Assembly (NCBI GenBank): GCA_958295715.1
Contig: OY282371.1
Coordinates: 372,001-436,000, forward strand
Direction of reading: 5' to 3'
Origin: an uncultured Dehalococcoidia bacterium
Lineage (GTDB): Bacteria > Chloroflexota > Dehalococcoidia > Lucifugimonadales > GCA-2712585
Length of the DNA: 64,000 nucleotides
Position numbers and translations under genes: made by a program. Each line of letters starts with the position of its first letter. The stretch's first letter is position 1. Below the pieces are notes generated by a model. The model was not told the DNA's origin, made no database searches, and saw nothing but the letters and a program-made list of their open reading frames with translations. Shown here one piece after another: positions 17,293 through 24,966 of this stretch.

Positions 17293-17568
17293 TTGAATAT
17301 CTACTGGCAAGAGAAGAGGTCGGGTCAGGAACTGGTCTTTGACCTCGGCAACGAGCAGAGGGTGACCCTGGGGGCCGTTAGGCAGACCAAGCGGGGCTTC
17401 GACGCCTTCGCCACCACTACGGGTTACGACCCCGGCAGGGCCGTGAAGGGGCTGCCCACCCTGGAGGAGGCCAAGGCCTTTGTGGTGTCCTTTGAGCCGT
17501 GGAACCTGTTCCAAGGCGGCGTTGAGTCGCTGCCCGTAGAGGACGGCGTAAGGCCCGCCGCCGGTTAG
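17293..17568 (+). CDS. Small uncharacterised protein (91 residues)
   Basis: The TTG start at 17293 is supported by a GGAGGT box 7 bases upstream. The product is soluble, with alternating strands (QELVFDLGNEQRVTLGAV) and one helix (LPTLEEAKAFVVSF), and has no metal or catalytic motif. The family is not recognised. The base composition matches its neighbours, and a second small gene follows after 26 bases on the same strand, so the two may be co-transcribed. Confidence 0.6.
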   Translation: MNIYWQEKRSGQELVFDLGNEQRVTLGAVRQTKRGFDAFATTTGYDPGRAVKGLPTLEEAKAFVVSFEPWNLFQGGVESLPVEDGVRPAAG

Positions 17569-17594
17569 CTTGGCCCTGACGTTGGATAAGACCT

Positions 17595-17885
17595 TTGGAT
17601 AGGGGGAGCAGTTTTGACGACGCCTTGATTGGCGCGGTGGGCCGCATTATACGGCAGGCCGCCGCCCTGGGGCATGGGGAGCCGCGGGACCTCCCGGACT
17701 CCGTTAGGACGCTGCTTATGAGGGAGGCCCCCGAGGGCATGCCCCTAAGCTGGGCGGTCTACCTCCGCCGGGTGGCCGGCTCCCTCGGCGCCGGGGAGTC
17801 CGACCCGGAGCGGCGGGAGGGCCTTCGCCGGGTGGGGGCCGCCATTGTCGAGGCCCTAGACGAGGGAGAGGTGGAGAGTCTTTGA
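17595..17885 (+). CDS. Small uncharacterised helical protein (96 residues)
   Basis: TTG start at 17595 without a clear ribosome-binding site; a GTG further in (GAVGR) is possible. The product is predicted to be mainly helical (DALIGAVGRIIRQAAAL, MPLSWAVYLRRVAGSL, RRVGAAIVEALDEGEVESL), with no membrane helix. It is not assigned to a family. It lies between another small unknown gene and an SDR gene, all on the plus strand. Confidence 0.5.
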   Translation: MDRGSSFDDALIGAVGRIIRQAAALGHGEPRDLPDSVRTLLMREAPEGMPLSWAVYLRRVAGSLGAGESDPERREGLRRVGAAIVEALDEGEVESL

Positions 17886-17926
17886 TGTTCGGCATGATGT
17901 TTGGCCTGATAACGGGGGGCTGAGTT

Positions 17927-18676
17927 ATGCGGCTGGAAGGCAAGGTGGCCCTGGTGACGGGGGGCGCCCGGGGCATTGGCGCGGCCATTTCGTCGGCCTT
18001 CGCCCGCGAGGGAGCCAAGGTGGTCGTCGGCGACCTGCTGACCGGTGAGGGGGAGGCCACCGTTGAGGCCATCGAACGGCAGGGCGGCGAGGCCATCTTC
18101 CTTCCCCTAGACGTTACCGATGAGGGGTCGTGGGAACGGGCGGTCTCGGCGACGGTGGCCCGGTTCGGCGGCCTGGACGTTCTGGTGAACAACGCGGGCA
18201 TCGGCATGAGGGCGACCCTGGAGGAGGTGACCCTTGAGCAGTGGCGCAGGACCATGGACGTTAACGCCAAGGGGCCGTATCTGGGCATGAAGCTCTCGGT
18301 CCCGGTCATGGCGGCAAGGGGCGGCGGGTCCATAATCAACATGTCGTCCATCGCCGCCATGGTGGGGGGCGAGGCCTCGGCGGCCTACCGGGCCTCCAAG
18401 GGCGCGCTGTGGGCCCTGACCAAGGCCATGGCCGTCCGGTGCGCTTCCCAGGGCATAAGGGTGAACTCCATTCATCCGGGGGACGTGGTGACGCCCCTCA
18501 GCCAACCCTTCCTGGACCAGCCCGGCCGCATGGAGGAGCGGGCCGCCATGGTCCCGTTGGGAAGGCTGGGACAGCCCAAGGATATCGCCGACCTGGCCCT
18601 GTACCTGGCCTCCGACGAGTCGTCCTACGTGACGGGCAGCGAAATTGTGATAGACGGCGGCCGCATTGCCTACTAG
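17927..18676 (+). CDS. Short-chain dehydrogenase/reductase (SDR)
   Basis: 249 residues with the classical SDR motifs: nucleotide-binding TGGARGIG near residue 11, NNAGIG near 88, the catalytic serine in INMSSIAAMVGG, YRASK (Tyr/Lys pair) near 150, and the IHPGDV substrate-loop start. Asp in VVGDLL after strand 2 suggests preference for NAD. The reaction is probably oxidation or reduction of a hydroxyl/ketone; the substrate is unknown. Its stop overlaps the start of the methyltransferase gene that follows, so the two are likely translated together. Confidence 0.92.
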   Translation: MRLEGKVALVTGGARGIGAAISSAFAREGAKVVVGDLLTGEGEATVEAIERQGGEAIFLPLDVTDEGSWERAVSATVARFGGLDVLVNNAGIGMRATLEEVTLEQWRRTMDVNAKGPYLGMKLSVPVMAARGGGSIINMSSIAAMVGGEASAAYRASKGALWALTKAMAVRCASQGIRVNSIHPGDVVTPLSQPFLDQPGRMEERAAMVPLGRLGQPKDIADLALYLASDESSYVTGSEIVIDGGRIAY

Positions 18677-19712
18677 TTCCCGCCAACTCCCGCCCCTCCA
18701 CGGGTTGGAGCGCGGCGCGGGGGCGGAAAAACTCCTGCGGTTGGGCGCGGCCTACTGGGGTTCCAAGGCCTTTCTGACGGCCTGCCGTTTGGGGCTGTTC
18801 ACGGCGGCGGGCCGTGGGGCCACGTCCGTGGAAGAAGCGGCCTCGGCCCTGGCGATATCCCCGCGCGGCGCCAAGGTCCTCATGGACGGCATGGCGGCCC
18901 TCGGTCTTTTGCATGAAGACGGCGGCAGGTACGCCCTCAGTCCCCTGAGTTCGGAGTTCCTGGTGGAGGGCGCTCCCTACTACATGGGGGATTTCTTCGC
19001 GGCCCTGGACGCCATGTTCTATGAACCCTTCGTCGAGTTTGAGCGGGCGTTAAGGGAGGGTTCTCCCGTTTGGAGCCGTGGGGCCGGTGGAGGGCACAGG
19101 CCCATTTCCGGCGATGACGTGGAGCTATTCGCCAAGGCCATGGACGGACTGGGCAGGCTGACGGCTAGGGCCTTGGCTCAGCGGCCGGAACTGTCCCAAT
19201 GCCGGCGCCTGCTGGACGTCGGTGGAGGGTCGGGCGTCATGTCCACCGGACTACTGCGGGGGAATCCCGGCCTGGAGGCCGTCGTCCTCGACAGGCCGGC
19301 GGTGTGTCAACTGGCGAGCCGGCGCGCCGCCCAAGCCGGTCTCTCCGACAGGCTCAAGGCCGTGGAGGGGGATATCTTCCTGGATGACTACCCGCCCGGG
19401 CATGACGTTCATCTCTACGCCAACATGCTCCACAACTTCGCGCGGGATGAGTGCGCGGCCCTGCTGGCCAAGAGCTTCCGCGCCCTGTTGCCCAAGGGCA
19501 GGATAGTTGTAGTAGACTATCTGTTGGGAGAGGACGCGGCGTCCCCGGAGTTTCCCGCCATGTTCAACCTGTTCGCCCTGGTGGTCACCGACGGCGGGGC
19601 GTCCCGCTCCTTTGAGGAGTATCGAGGGTGGCTGGAAGGGGCGGGGTTCCGCCGCGTTGGCAAGGAGCCTCTCTGGGGACCCTATTGGATGGTCAGCGCG
19701 GTGAAGGAGTAG
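18666..19712 (+). CDS. SAM-dependent O-methyltransferase (plant/bacterial COMT-type)
   Basis: 348 residues from a TTG overlapping the SDR stop by 11 bases. The N-terminal winged-helix dimerisation domain (about residues 20-105, with TSVEEAASALAISPRGAKVL) is followed by the Rossmann methyltransferase domain with the SAM motif LLDVGGGSGVMS near residue 183. GDIFLDDYPPGHD and ANMLHNF, where the catalytic histidine is expected, and GRIVVVDYLLG follow. This is the layout of O-methyltransferases acting on small aromatic or polyketide-like hydroxyls. Coupling with the SDR suggests successive steps on one metabolite; this is inference. Confidence 0.88.
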   Translation: MPTSSRQLPPLHGLERGAGAEKLLRLGAAYWGSKAFLTACRLGLFTAAGRGATSVEEAASALAISPRGAKVLMDGMAALGLLHEDGGRYALSPLSSEFLVEGAPYYMGDFFAALDAMFYEPFVEFERALREGSPVWSRGAGGGHRPISGDDVELFAKAMDGLGRLTARALAQRPELSQCRRLLDVGGGSGVMSTGLLRGNPGLEAVVLDRPAVCQLASRRAAQAGLSDRLKAVEGDIFLDDYPPGHDVHLYANMLHNFARDECAALLAKSFRALLPKGRIVVVDYLLGEDAASPEFPAMFNLFALVVTDGGASRSFEEYRGWLEGAGFRRVGKEPLWGPYWMVSAVKE

Positions 19713-19736
19713 CGGGTTCCTCCAGAAAAATCTGCT

Positions 19737-20495
19737 GTGGAGAAGGTCAGGCAATTGAGAGTTGACAAACGGTTTCTCATAGCGGCGGCGGTGTCTCTAA
19801 TCATGCTGCTGGCGGTCGGGTGCGGCGATGCGGCCACGCCCACTCCGGTCCCCAGGACTCGCCAACCGACGCCTACCCAGGCCCCCACGACGGTGGCCGC
19901 GCCTACGGAATCCCCCAGAACTCAGACCGGAACTCAGGCCATAACTCAGGAAGGAAGTGGAACTACAGTGAAAAAGCGGTACTCAAGTCCCCCGGCCATG
20001 ACCATCGACGTAGATAAGACCTACACGGCCATCATGGTTACCAACAAGGGAACCATCACCTTTGAGCTTTTCGCCAAGGAGGCCCCCAAAACGGTCAACA
20101 ACTTTGTGTTCCTGGCCAGGGAGGGGTTTTACGACGGGGTTATCTTCCACAGGATAATACGTGACTTTATGATTCAGGGGGGAGACCCGGACGGCACCGG
20201 CCGCGGCGGCCCCGGCTACCGGTTCGACGATGAGCCGGTGACGCGGGACTACGTGCCCGGCACCCTGGCCATGGCCAACGCCGGCCCCAACACCAACGGC
20301 AGCCAGTTCTTCATCGTTCAGGGCCGCGAGGCGCAACTGCCCAAGCGGTACAACATCTTTGGCATCGTGACGGAGGGACTCGACGTGGTGGACAGCATAG
20401 CGGCCACCCCCGTGACTACCAGCGCCACCGGCGAGTCTTCTCAGCCCGCGGAGGAGGTGGTCATCGAAAGGGTGACTATAGAGGAGGGCGGCTAG
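19737..20495 (+). CDS. Cyclophilin-type peptidyl-prolyl isomerase, lipoprotein
   Basis: 252 residues from GTG. A positively charged start and hydrophobic stretch end in the lipobox LAVGC, followed by a threonine/proline-rich linker (about residues 35-75) and the cyclophilin domain. Conserved segments are FELFAKEAPKTVNNFV, DGVIFHRIIRDFMIQGGDP (catalytic Arg), GTLAMANAGPNTNGSQFFI and FGIVTEGLDVVDSI. It catalyses proline isomerisation during folding outside the membrane. It is the last gene before a convergent rhodanese gene, whose stop lies only 20 bases away. Confidence 0.92.
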   Translation: MEKVRQLRVDKRFLIAAAVSLIMLLAVGCGDAATPTPVPRTRQPTPTQAPTTVAAPTESPRTQTGTQAITQEGSGTTVKKRYSSPPAMTIDVDKTYTAIMVTNKGTITFELFAKEAPKTVNNFVFLAREGFYDGVIFHRIIRDFMIQGGDPDGTGRGGPGYRFDDEPVTRDYVPGTLAMANAGPNTNGSQFFIVQGREAQLPKRYNIFGIVTEGLDVVDSIAATPVTTSATGESSQPAEEVVIERVTIEEGG

Positions 20496-20514
20496 GGGAG
20501 AAAGGGTTCCCGCC

Positions 20515-20916
20515 CTACTCCTTGGGAGGCGTCACGAAGGGGTACTCCTTCTTCCAACCGCTGAAGCCGGGGTCCATGTAGGACACGTTGGTGTAGCCCA
20601 TGCTGATAAGTGTCTGCCCTGCCAGGGCAGCTCTTCCTGAACCCCCTCAATGGGCTATGACGCAGGCGTTCTTGTCCGGGACCAGTTCCTCAATGCGCCC
20701 CTCGAGGCGGCCTCGGGGCAGGAGAACGGCCCCCTCTATGTGCCCTTGGGCGTGCTCGTCCGGCTCCCTGACGTCTAGGATGACGATGGGTTCGCCCGCC
20801 TGGAGGCGCAGGTAGGCCTCCGCCGTCGGCACGGAGGGAACGGATTTCTGGGCTTCCTCAACCATTCGCTTTCCGACCTTTTCCAACTTCTTGCTCCCTT
20901 TAAGGTGATGGGTCAA
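20515..20916 (-). CDS. Predicted selenocysteine-containing rhodanese (TGA at the catalytic position)
   Basis: The frame reads through an in-frame TGA at 20649-20647 and ends at TAG 20515: 133 residues with Sec at 90 if started at TTG 20916, or 116 residues with Sec at 73 from the ATG at 20865. Upstream of the TGA is a normal rhodanese half (VILDVREPDEHAQGHIEGA, then NACVIAH). Downstream is the other half (GGSGRAALAGQTLISMGYTNV, split here, and FSGWKKEYPF). The TGA falls exactly on the active-site cysteine of the C-x4-R loop (U-GGSG-R). A perfect 7-bp hairpin with a GGC loop starts 16 bases after the TGA, as in bacterial SECIS elements. A plain nonsense mutation is the alternative, but intact downstream coding argues against it. 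Annotation pipelines would truncate it at 20647. Confidence 0.75.
20614..20630 (-). promoter_or_regulatory. Candidate bacterial SECIS hairpin
   Basis: Immediately after the in-frame TGA of the rhodanese gene the mRNA reads CUGCCCU-GGC-AGGGCAG, a perfect 7-bp stem with a three-base loop. The loop begins 23 bases from the TGA, within the range given for bacterial SECIS elements, and opens with two guanines, the conserved loop feature. It lies inside the coding sequence, as bacterial SECIS elements do. Confidence 0.65.
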
Positions 20917-20945
20917 TGATGGCGCAAGGGCGGCGGGTTAGTCAA
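20916..20945 (-). promoter_or_regulatory. Possible promoter of the rhodanese gene
   Basis: TTGACT (20945-20940), an 18-base spacer and CATCAT (20921-20916) on the minus strand. The -35 is good, the -10 poor. If real, transcription would begin near 20908, downstream of the TTG start at 20916, and would favour the ATG at 20865 as the true start. Confidence 0.35.
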
Positions 20946-20994
20946 CCAACCCAGGCGTAGACTAGGGGCTTTTTGGCGCCCCACCCTCCCCTCC

Positions 20995-21440
20995 CGTCAT
21001 CCCCGCCCCCTCTCTCTCGTCGTTCCCGCCCTCTTAATCCGTCATTCCCGTGAAAACGGGAATCCAGGAAGGCCCCAACCCCAAATGGCGAATGTGTCGC
21101 TCTCACGCCCCCCGGCCCAGTCTGCCGCTCTGTTAAATGAGGACGATGGCGTTAGGAGGGAATAAGAAAAGATGGATTCCCGCCTGCGCGGGAATGACGG
21201 ATGGGAGGACGCGGGCGGTGGTAGCGAGCGTGACCGGTGGCCCCGGGGCTTGGGGCGTTGGCTTTGGGGTGTAAGGTTCCGTCATTCCCGTTTTCACGGG
21301 AATGACGGATAAGAGGGGCGGGAATGGCGGATGGGGGCGGGCGGCAATGGGCACGTGTGCCCCCTTAAGTTTTTGGGGCGTTGGTGTGCGTCGTGGGCTT
21401 CCTGGATTCCCGTTTTCACGGGAATGACGGAAAAGGGGGC
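20995..21440. repeat. Intergenic cluster of GTCATTCCCG palindromes
   Basis: No gene is seen between 20946 and 21541. The stretch holds at least four copies of the palindrome family: 21041-21064, 21175-21200, 21281-21307 and 21404-21430. The first two are the ends of a composite element, listed separately. The spacer between stems alternates between a Cys-codon-free TTTTCA type and a CCTGCG type. The sequence before 21404 (CACGTGTGCCCCCTTAAG) resembles the inner part of the second repeat family in the window. Confidence 0.8.
21041..21200 (+). repeat. Composite MITE-like repeat, family I, copy 1
   Basis: About 160 bp bounded by GTCATTCCCG at the left and CGGGAATGAC at the right, i.e. terminal inverted repeats, each being one arm of a hairpin. 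The interior shares AATCCAGGAAGGCCCCA, AATGTGTCGCTCTCA and GGACGATGGCGTTAG with the copies at 35452, 43591 and 63406. It contains no coding frame and is probably non-autonomous or structural. Confidence 0.75.
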
Positions 21441-21541
21441 GGTAATGGCGGGAGAGGGGCGCGCTTGCTTTGGTGCAACGGCGGGCGGGGGGTGCGGTAA
21501 GGGGGATGGGGGGCAATGGGCGGGCTTGCCCCGTTGCGCTG

Positions 21542-21571
21542 TTGCAATGCTGTATACTTAGGCAGTATAGT
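21542..21571 (+). promoter_or_regulatory. Sigma70-type promoter
   Basis: TTGCAA (21542-21547), an 18-base spacer and TATAGT (21566-21571). The start point near 21578 lies about 15 bases before the ATG at 21593, just downstream of the repeat cluster. Confidence 0.6.
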
Positions 21572-21592
21572 TTTTGGACTTTGGAAGGCGGC

Positions 21593-22186
21593 ATGGACCG
21601 GATTAAGAGCGCTTTTGAGCGGGCCATGGAGCGCGCTCAGCAGTTGGAGGAGCCCGGGGAGGAGCAGCGTTTGGAGTGGCGGCTCGTCCCGGAGGGGCGG
21701 CGGCTGGGCGGCTCCTTCATCAAGGCCCAGGGGTCGCCCTTCTCCACCATAGAGAAGGCCCCCGCCGGCCACCGTCCCTACCTGATAAGGGGGATGGCCA
21801 GCGTCCTGACCTCCAACCTCCAGCTTCCCAAAACCGAGGTCGCTCAGAACATGAACGCCCGCGTCATAGAGGGTCTGGAGCGGCTGTTGGGGGATAGGCC
21901 GCCGCTTAAGGAGGCCCTCCGCAGGGTGCGGTACGTGGTGGACCAGTACCGGCAGTTCGGGACGCCTCAGCGGGAGCAGGCCTACCACCAGTTGAAGATG
22001 CAGATGGAGCGCCAGGTGTCCGACGCCATGAGCCGTCAGATGGGCCAGCAGGCCGCCCCGCTGCGGGTGAACGTTGAGACGATGCCGGAGTTCCAGCAGC
22101 AGTGGCTCGCGGTTTCGGGGCAGATAGACCACCAGTATGAGCAGCACTTGGAGCAGTATCGAGACCGGATTATGGGGCTTGTTTGA
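21593..22186 (+). CDS. Uncharacterised helical protein (197 residues)
   Basis: ATG at 21593 with AAGG upstream; the frame is open further upstream, but that part is repeat-derived and before the promoter. The product is soluble and rich in helix-forming, charged and glutamine residues (FERAMERAQQLEE, YHQLKMQMERQVSDAMSRQMGQQ), suggesting coiled coils, with a beta segment in the middle (SVLTSNLQLPKTEVA). The family is not recognised. It is followed after one base by another unknown gene and then an ABC exporter, all in one direction, so it may be part of that operon. Confidence 0.7.
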   Translation: MDRIKSAFERAMERAQQLEEPGEEQRLEWRLVPEGRRLGGSFIKAQGSPFSTIEKAPAGHRPYLIRGMASVLTSNLQLPKTEVAQNMNARVIEGLERLLGDRPPLKEALRRVRYVVDQYRQFGTPQREQAYHQLKMQMERQVSDAMSRQMGQQAAPLRVNVETMPEFQQQWLAVSGQIDHQYEQHLEQYRDRIMGLV

Positions 22187-22187
22187 G

Positions 22188-22910
22188 ATGCGGGACTACG
22201 ACGGGGAGATTCGCCGGCTGATGGACGCCGCGTCTCGCACCGAAGTCGTGCGCGCGCCGAAGCAGCGCCTTCACACCTTTGGGGTCACGAAGCTTCACTA
22301 CTACGTCGTCACCGAGCCATCCTACCGGGAGTTGATTCCCGGCGCCGCGGAGGCGGTGGTGCGGGAGGGGGACGTGGAGGCCCAACGCCCCGTGGTGGTC
22401 ACGCCCGGCTACATGGCCCGCTTGGAGGGGTTCGGCGAGGAGGCCCACAGTTACTTCAGCGACTTGGCCAACCGGTTCGGCCCCAACTCGCCGGGGCTTC
22501 TCTACAAGTACGCCAACGAGCCGGGGGACATGAACATTGTTGAGGGCGCCGCTCAGGGGGTGGCCGAGCGGATAAGCAAGCAGTTGGGCAGGGACGGGCG
22601 GGATCTGGCCGCCGTTATCCGTGGCGTCGACGAGCTTTGGGACGTTTCGCTGCTGAAGTTCATCTTCGAGTTCACCATGGCCTCCGTGGGGGCCAACGTG
22701 GATGACCTCCGGAGCAGGAATCTGCTGGACCCGGACCCGCGCATGGAGGTCCCCAGGGCCGCGACGCGGCGAATCGACGCCCTGTTCCGGCAGGCCGAGG
22801 CGGGCGGCGACCCGTCGGAGTTGAAGCGGGAACTGGACCGTTGGGACCTGTTCGACTACTACCAGGACCGGTTCCTCGGACTCTTTCGAGGCAGGAGCAG
22901 GGGCAGGTAG
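22188..22910 (+). CDS. Uncharacterised protein (240 residues), second gene of the pair
   Basis: ATG at 22188 directly after the TGA of the preceding gene (TGAGATG), so translation is likely coupled; a longer frame overlaps that gene and is rejected. Soluble, mixed alpha/beta, with THFGVTKLHYYVV-type and DLANRFGPNSPGLLYKY segments and a strongly charged C-terminus (FRGRSRGR). No known motif was recognised. Its tight pairing with 21593-22186 suggests the two products work together, and the ABC exporter genes begin 61 bases later. Confidence 0.7.
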   Translation: MRDYDGEIRRLMDAASRTEVVRAPKQRLHTFGVTKLHYYVVTEPSYRELIPGAAEAVVREGDVEAQRPVVVTPGYMARLEGFGEEAHSYFSDLANRFGPNSPGLLYKYANEPGDMNIVEGAAQGVAERISKQLGRDGRDLAAVIRGVDELWDVSLLKFIFEFTMASVGANVDDLRSRNLLDPDPRMEVPRAATRRIDALFRQAEAGGDPSELKRELDRWDLFDYYQDRFLGLFRGRSRGR

Positions 22911-22971
22911 ACTCCGGCGCGGGATTTGATTCAGGAGCAGGCGCGTTCCTTCCCAAAACTGACAGAGGACT

Positions 22972-24009
22972 TTGCGATTGAGTAATGACGCCATAATTCA
23001 GGTTGAAAATCTGGTGAAGGTGTACCCGGGCGGGACCAAGGCGGTGGACGACGTGACCTTCTCCGTTGGCGAGGGGGAGTTCTTCGGCTTCCTTGGCCCC
23101 AACGGGGCGGGCAAGAGCACCACCATGAAGATTTTGGGCACCCTCTTGGGGCTAACGTCCGGCAAGGCTAGGGTGGGCGGCTACGACGTGACGCGGGACC
23201 CCAACAAGGTTAGGAGCGTCATGGGGTTCGCCATGCAGGAGGTGGGCCTGGACGACCTGGCCTCCGGCAGGGACTTTCTGGTGTTGCAGGGCATTCTCTA
23301 CGGCATGAACCGCCGGGAGGCCATGGCCAGGGCGACTGAGCTCCTCGACCTGGTGGCCCTTTCCGACGTGGCCCAGAGGAAGGTCGGGGCCTACTCCGGG
23401 GGGATGCGGCGGCGCATCGACCTGGCGGCGGCCCTGGTCCACAACCCCCGCGTCCTCTTTCTGGATGAGCCGACCACCGGGTTGGACCCTCAGAGCCGCC
23501 TGGCCATCTGGGAGCATCTGGAGACCCTGAACGAGAGGGGCATAACCGTGTTCCTCACCACCCAGATGATGGAGGAGGCCGACCACCTGTGCCAGCGCAT
23601 CGCCATTGTGGACAGGGGGCAGATAGTGGCTGAGGGGACGCCCACGGACTTGAAGGCGGAGGTGGGCGACGACCTGGTTATCATGTCCGTGGCCGGGGAG
23701 AACGACCAGGAGAGACGCCTTGGGGCGGAGAAGGCCGGGGAGATGCTGAGCAATCTGAGCTACGTCGACGGGGTCAACGTGGCCGACTACGACCTGTCGG
23801 TGAGCGTGAAGAAGGGCGGGGCGGCGGCGCCCGACCTGCTGAGGGCATTGGGCGACGTGGGCGTTACCGTTTCCAACCTATCCCTTTCCAGCCCAACCCT
23901 GGACGACGTTTTTCTGAAGCACACGGGACGGACCATCCGCCACGACGAGGCCGGCGGCGACGAGTACGGCCAGGCCATGCGCCAGTGGATGGGGTTGAGC
24001 AGGAGATAG
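22972..24009 (+). CDS. ABC transporter ATP-binding protein (DrrA-like)
   Basis: 345 residues from TTG 22972 (or the TTG at 22978), with AGAGGA upstream. Walker A is GPNGAGKST near residue 44, the signature is YSGGMRRRI, Walker B is VLFLDEPTTGLD, and the H-loop histidine is missing from its usual place (FLTTQMMEEAD, as in DrrA relatives). The C-terminal DUF4162-like part (TLDDVFLKHTGR) marks the DrrA/CcmA-like exporter family, which couples ATP hydrolysis to export of lipophilic compounds or polysaccharides. The permease gene starts 3 bases after the stop. Confidence 0.93.
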   Translation: MRLSNDAIIQVENLVKVYPGGTKAVDDVTFSVGEGEFFGFLGPNGAGKSTTMKILGTLLGLTSGKARVGGYDVTRDPNKVRSVMGFAMQEVGLDDLASGRDFLVLQGILYGMNRREAMARATELLDLVALSDVAQRKVGAYSGGMRRRIDLAAALVHNPRVLFLDEPTTGLDPQSRLAIWEHLETLNERGITVFLTTQMMEEADHLCQRIAIVDRGQIVAEGTPTDLKAEVGDDLVIMSVAGENDQERRLGAEKAGEMLSNLSYVDGVNVADYDLSVSVKKGGAAAPDLLRALGDVGVTVSNLSLSSPTLDDVFLKHTGRTIRHDEAGGDEYGQAMRQWMGLSRR

Positions 24010-24011
24010 GC

Positions 24012-24773
24012 ATGTCGGCAATAAGAGAGACCTACTACATATACCGGCGCAACCTCAAGATATGGCTGGTTCCCGCCACCTTCCTGCCGCCCCTCTTCAT
24101 ATCGGGGCTGCTGTACATCCTGTTTGCGGCGACCTTCTCGGAGGTCACGAATCTGGGCGGGTTCGCCACGGCGGACTACAACGCCTTCCTGGTGTCGTGG
24201 ATAATCGTGCAGGCGGTGGTGTTCAGCGGCGGGGATTCCGGTTTCGCCCTGCTGACGGACATGATGTCGGGTTACTTCGACAAGCTGCTGCTGGCCCCCA
24301 TCAACCGGTTCTCCATACTCTTCGGGAGCCTGCTGGTGTCCGCGACGAGGGCTGTGGCCCAGGCGGTGATAATCATAGCCATCGCCTTCGGTCTGGGCGT
24401 CTCCTTCAAGACGGGTTTCCTTGGCATTCTGGTTCTCATCGGCTTCGCGGCCGTCTTTGGGCTGGCCTGGTCGTGTCTGAGCATCGTCATCGCCATCAAG
24501 ACCAGAAGCGTTCAGGCCACCCAGTCATCCTTTGTCCTCTTCTTCCCCTTCATCTTCCTGACCACGGCCTTCATGCCGGAGGAGCTTTTGAGTGGATGGT
24601 TCCGGGTGGCGGTGAAGGCGAACCCGGTGACCTACGTCACGGAGGCCATGCGGGTCCTGGTGGTTGAGGGTTGGACGCTGACCCCGGTGCTTCAAGGCCT
24701 CTGGGTCACGGTGGGAACGGTGGTCCCTCTAATGCTGCTGACCACCTGGTTGTATCGACGCGCCACGACCTAG
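24012..24773 (+). CDS. ABC-2 type permease (DrrB-like)
   Basis: 253 residues from the ATG at 24012. Six hydrophobic segments are seen (WLVPATFLPPLFISGLL first, PLMLLTTWLY last), with the conserved ABC-2 block KANPVTYVTEAMRVLVVEGW before the last helix. Together with the preceding ATPase it forms a two-component exporter of the daunorubicin-resistance type; the substrate is not evident. The end of the gene is followed by a short intergenic stretch with a direct repeat at 24842-24926. Confidence 0.92.
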   Translation: MSAIRETYYIYRRNLKIWLVPATFLPPLFISGLLYILFAATFSEVTNLGGFATADYNAFLVSWIIVQAVVFSGGDSGFALLTDMMSGYFDKLLLAPINRFSILFGSLLVSATRAVAQAVIIIAIAFGLGVSFKTGFLGILVLIGFAAVFGLAWSCLSIVIAIKTRSVQATQSSFVLFFPFIFLTTAFMPEELLSGWFRVAVKANPVTYVTEAMRVLVVEGWTLTPVLQGLWVTVGTVVPLMLLTTWLYRRATT

Positions 24774-24841
24774 CGGGAACGGGGATGCCTGGCGCCTGAT
24801 TAGCCCGCCCCTGCGCTCCGGCCCCTGTGCTCTAAATAACC

Positions 24842-24926
24842 CGCTCCCACGCGGAGGACTGACGGGGTCGGCCGTACTGCCCGCCCTCATCAGTCACTGA
24901 GCGCTCCCACGCGGAGGACTGACGGG
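24842..24926. repeat. Pair of 25-bp direct repeats, 60 bp apart
   Basis: The 25-base unit beginning CGCTCCCACGCGGAGG occurs at 24842-24866 and again at 24902-24926, exactly 60 bp apart with an unrelated 35-base spacer. No coding frame covers it. The spacing resembles a one-spacer CRISPR, but no cas gene is near. Confidence 0.7.
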
Positions 24927-24966
24927 ATTTCTTCCGGGGAGTGGCTAGGCCCGCGGTGAGCGGTGG

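Noticed and set aside
20647-20649. Normal stop codon ending an 89-residue rhodanese
   Set aside because: Accepting TGA as stop would leave a rhodanese without its catalytic residue, while 43 in-frame codons downstream continue the family's sequence; a Sec readthrough explains both.
21041-21440. Several plus- and minus-strand frames of 70-160 codons in the repeat-filled gaps
   Set aside because: They are made of reading through GTCATTCCCG palindromes in various frames, recur at every repeat cluster, and lack ribosome-binding sites and codon bias.
24842-24926. CRISPR array
   Set aside because: Only two repeats of 25 bp and one spacer, no cas gene nearby, and the other 60-bp-spaced pairs in the window have different repeat sequences.
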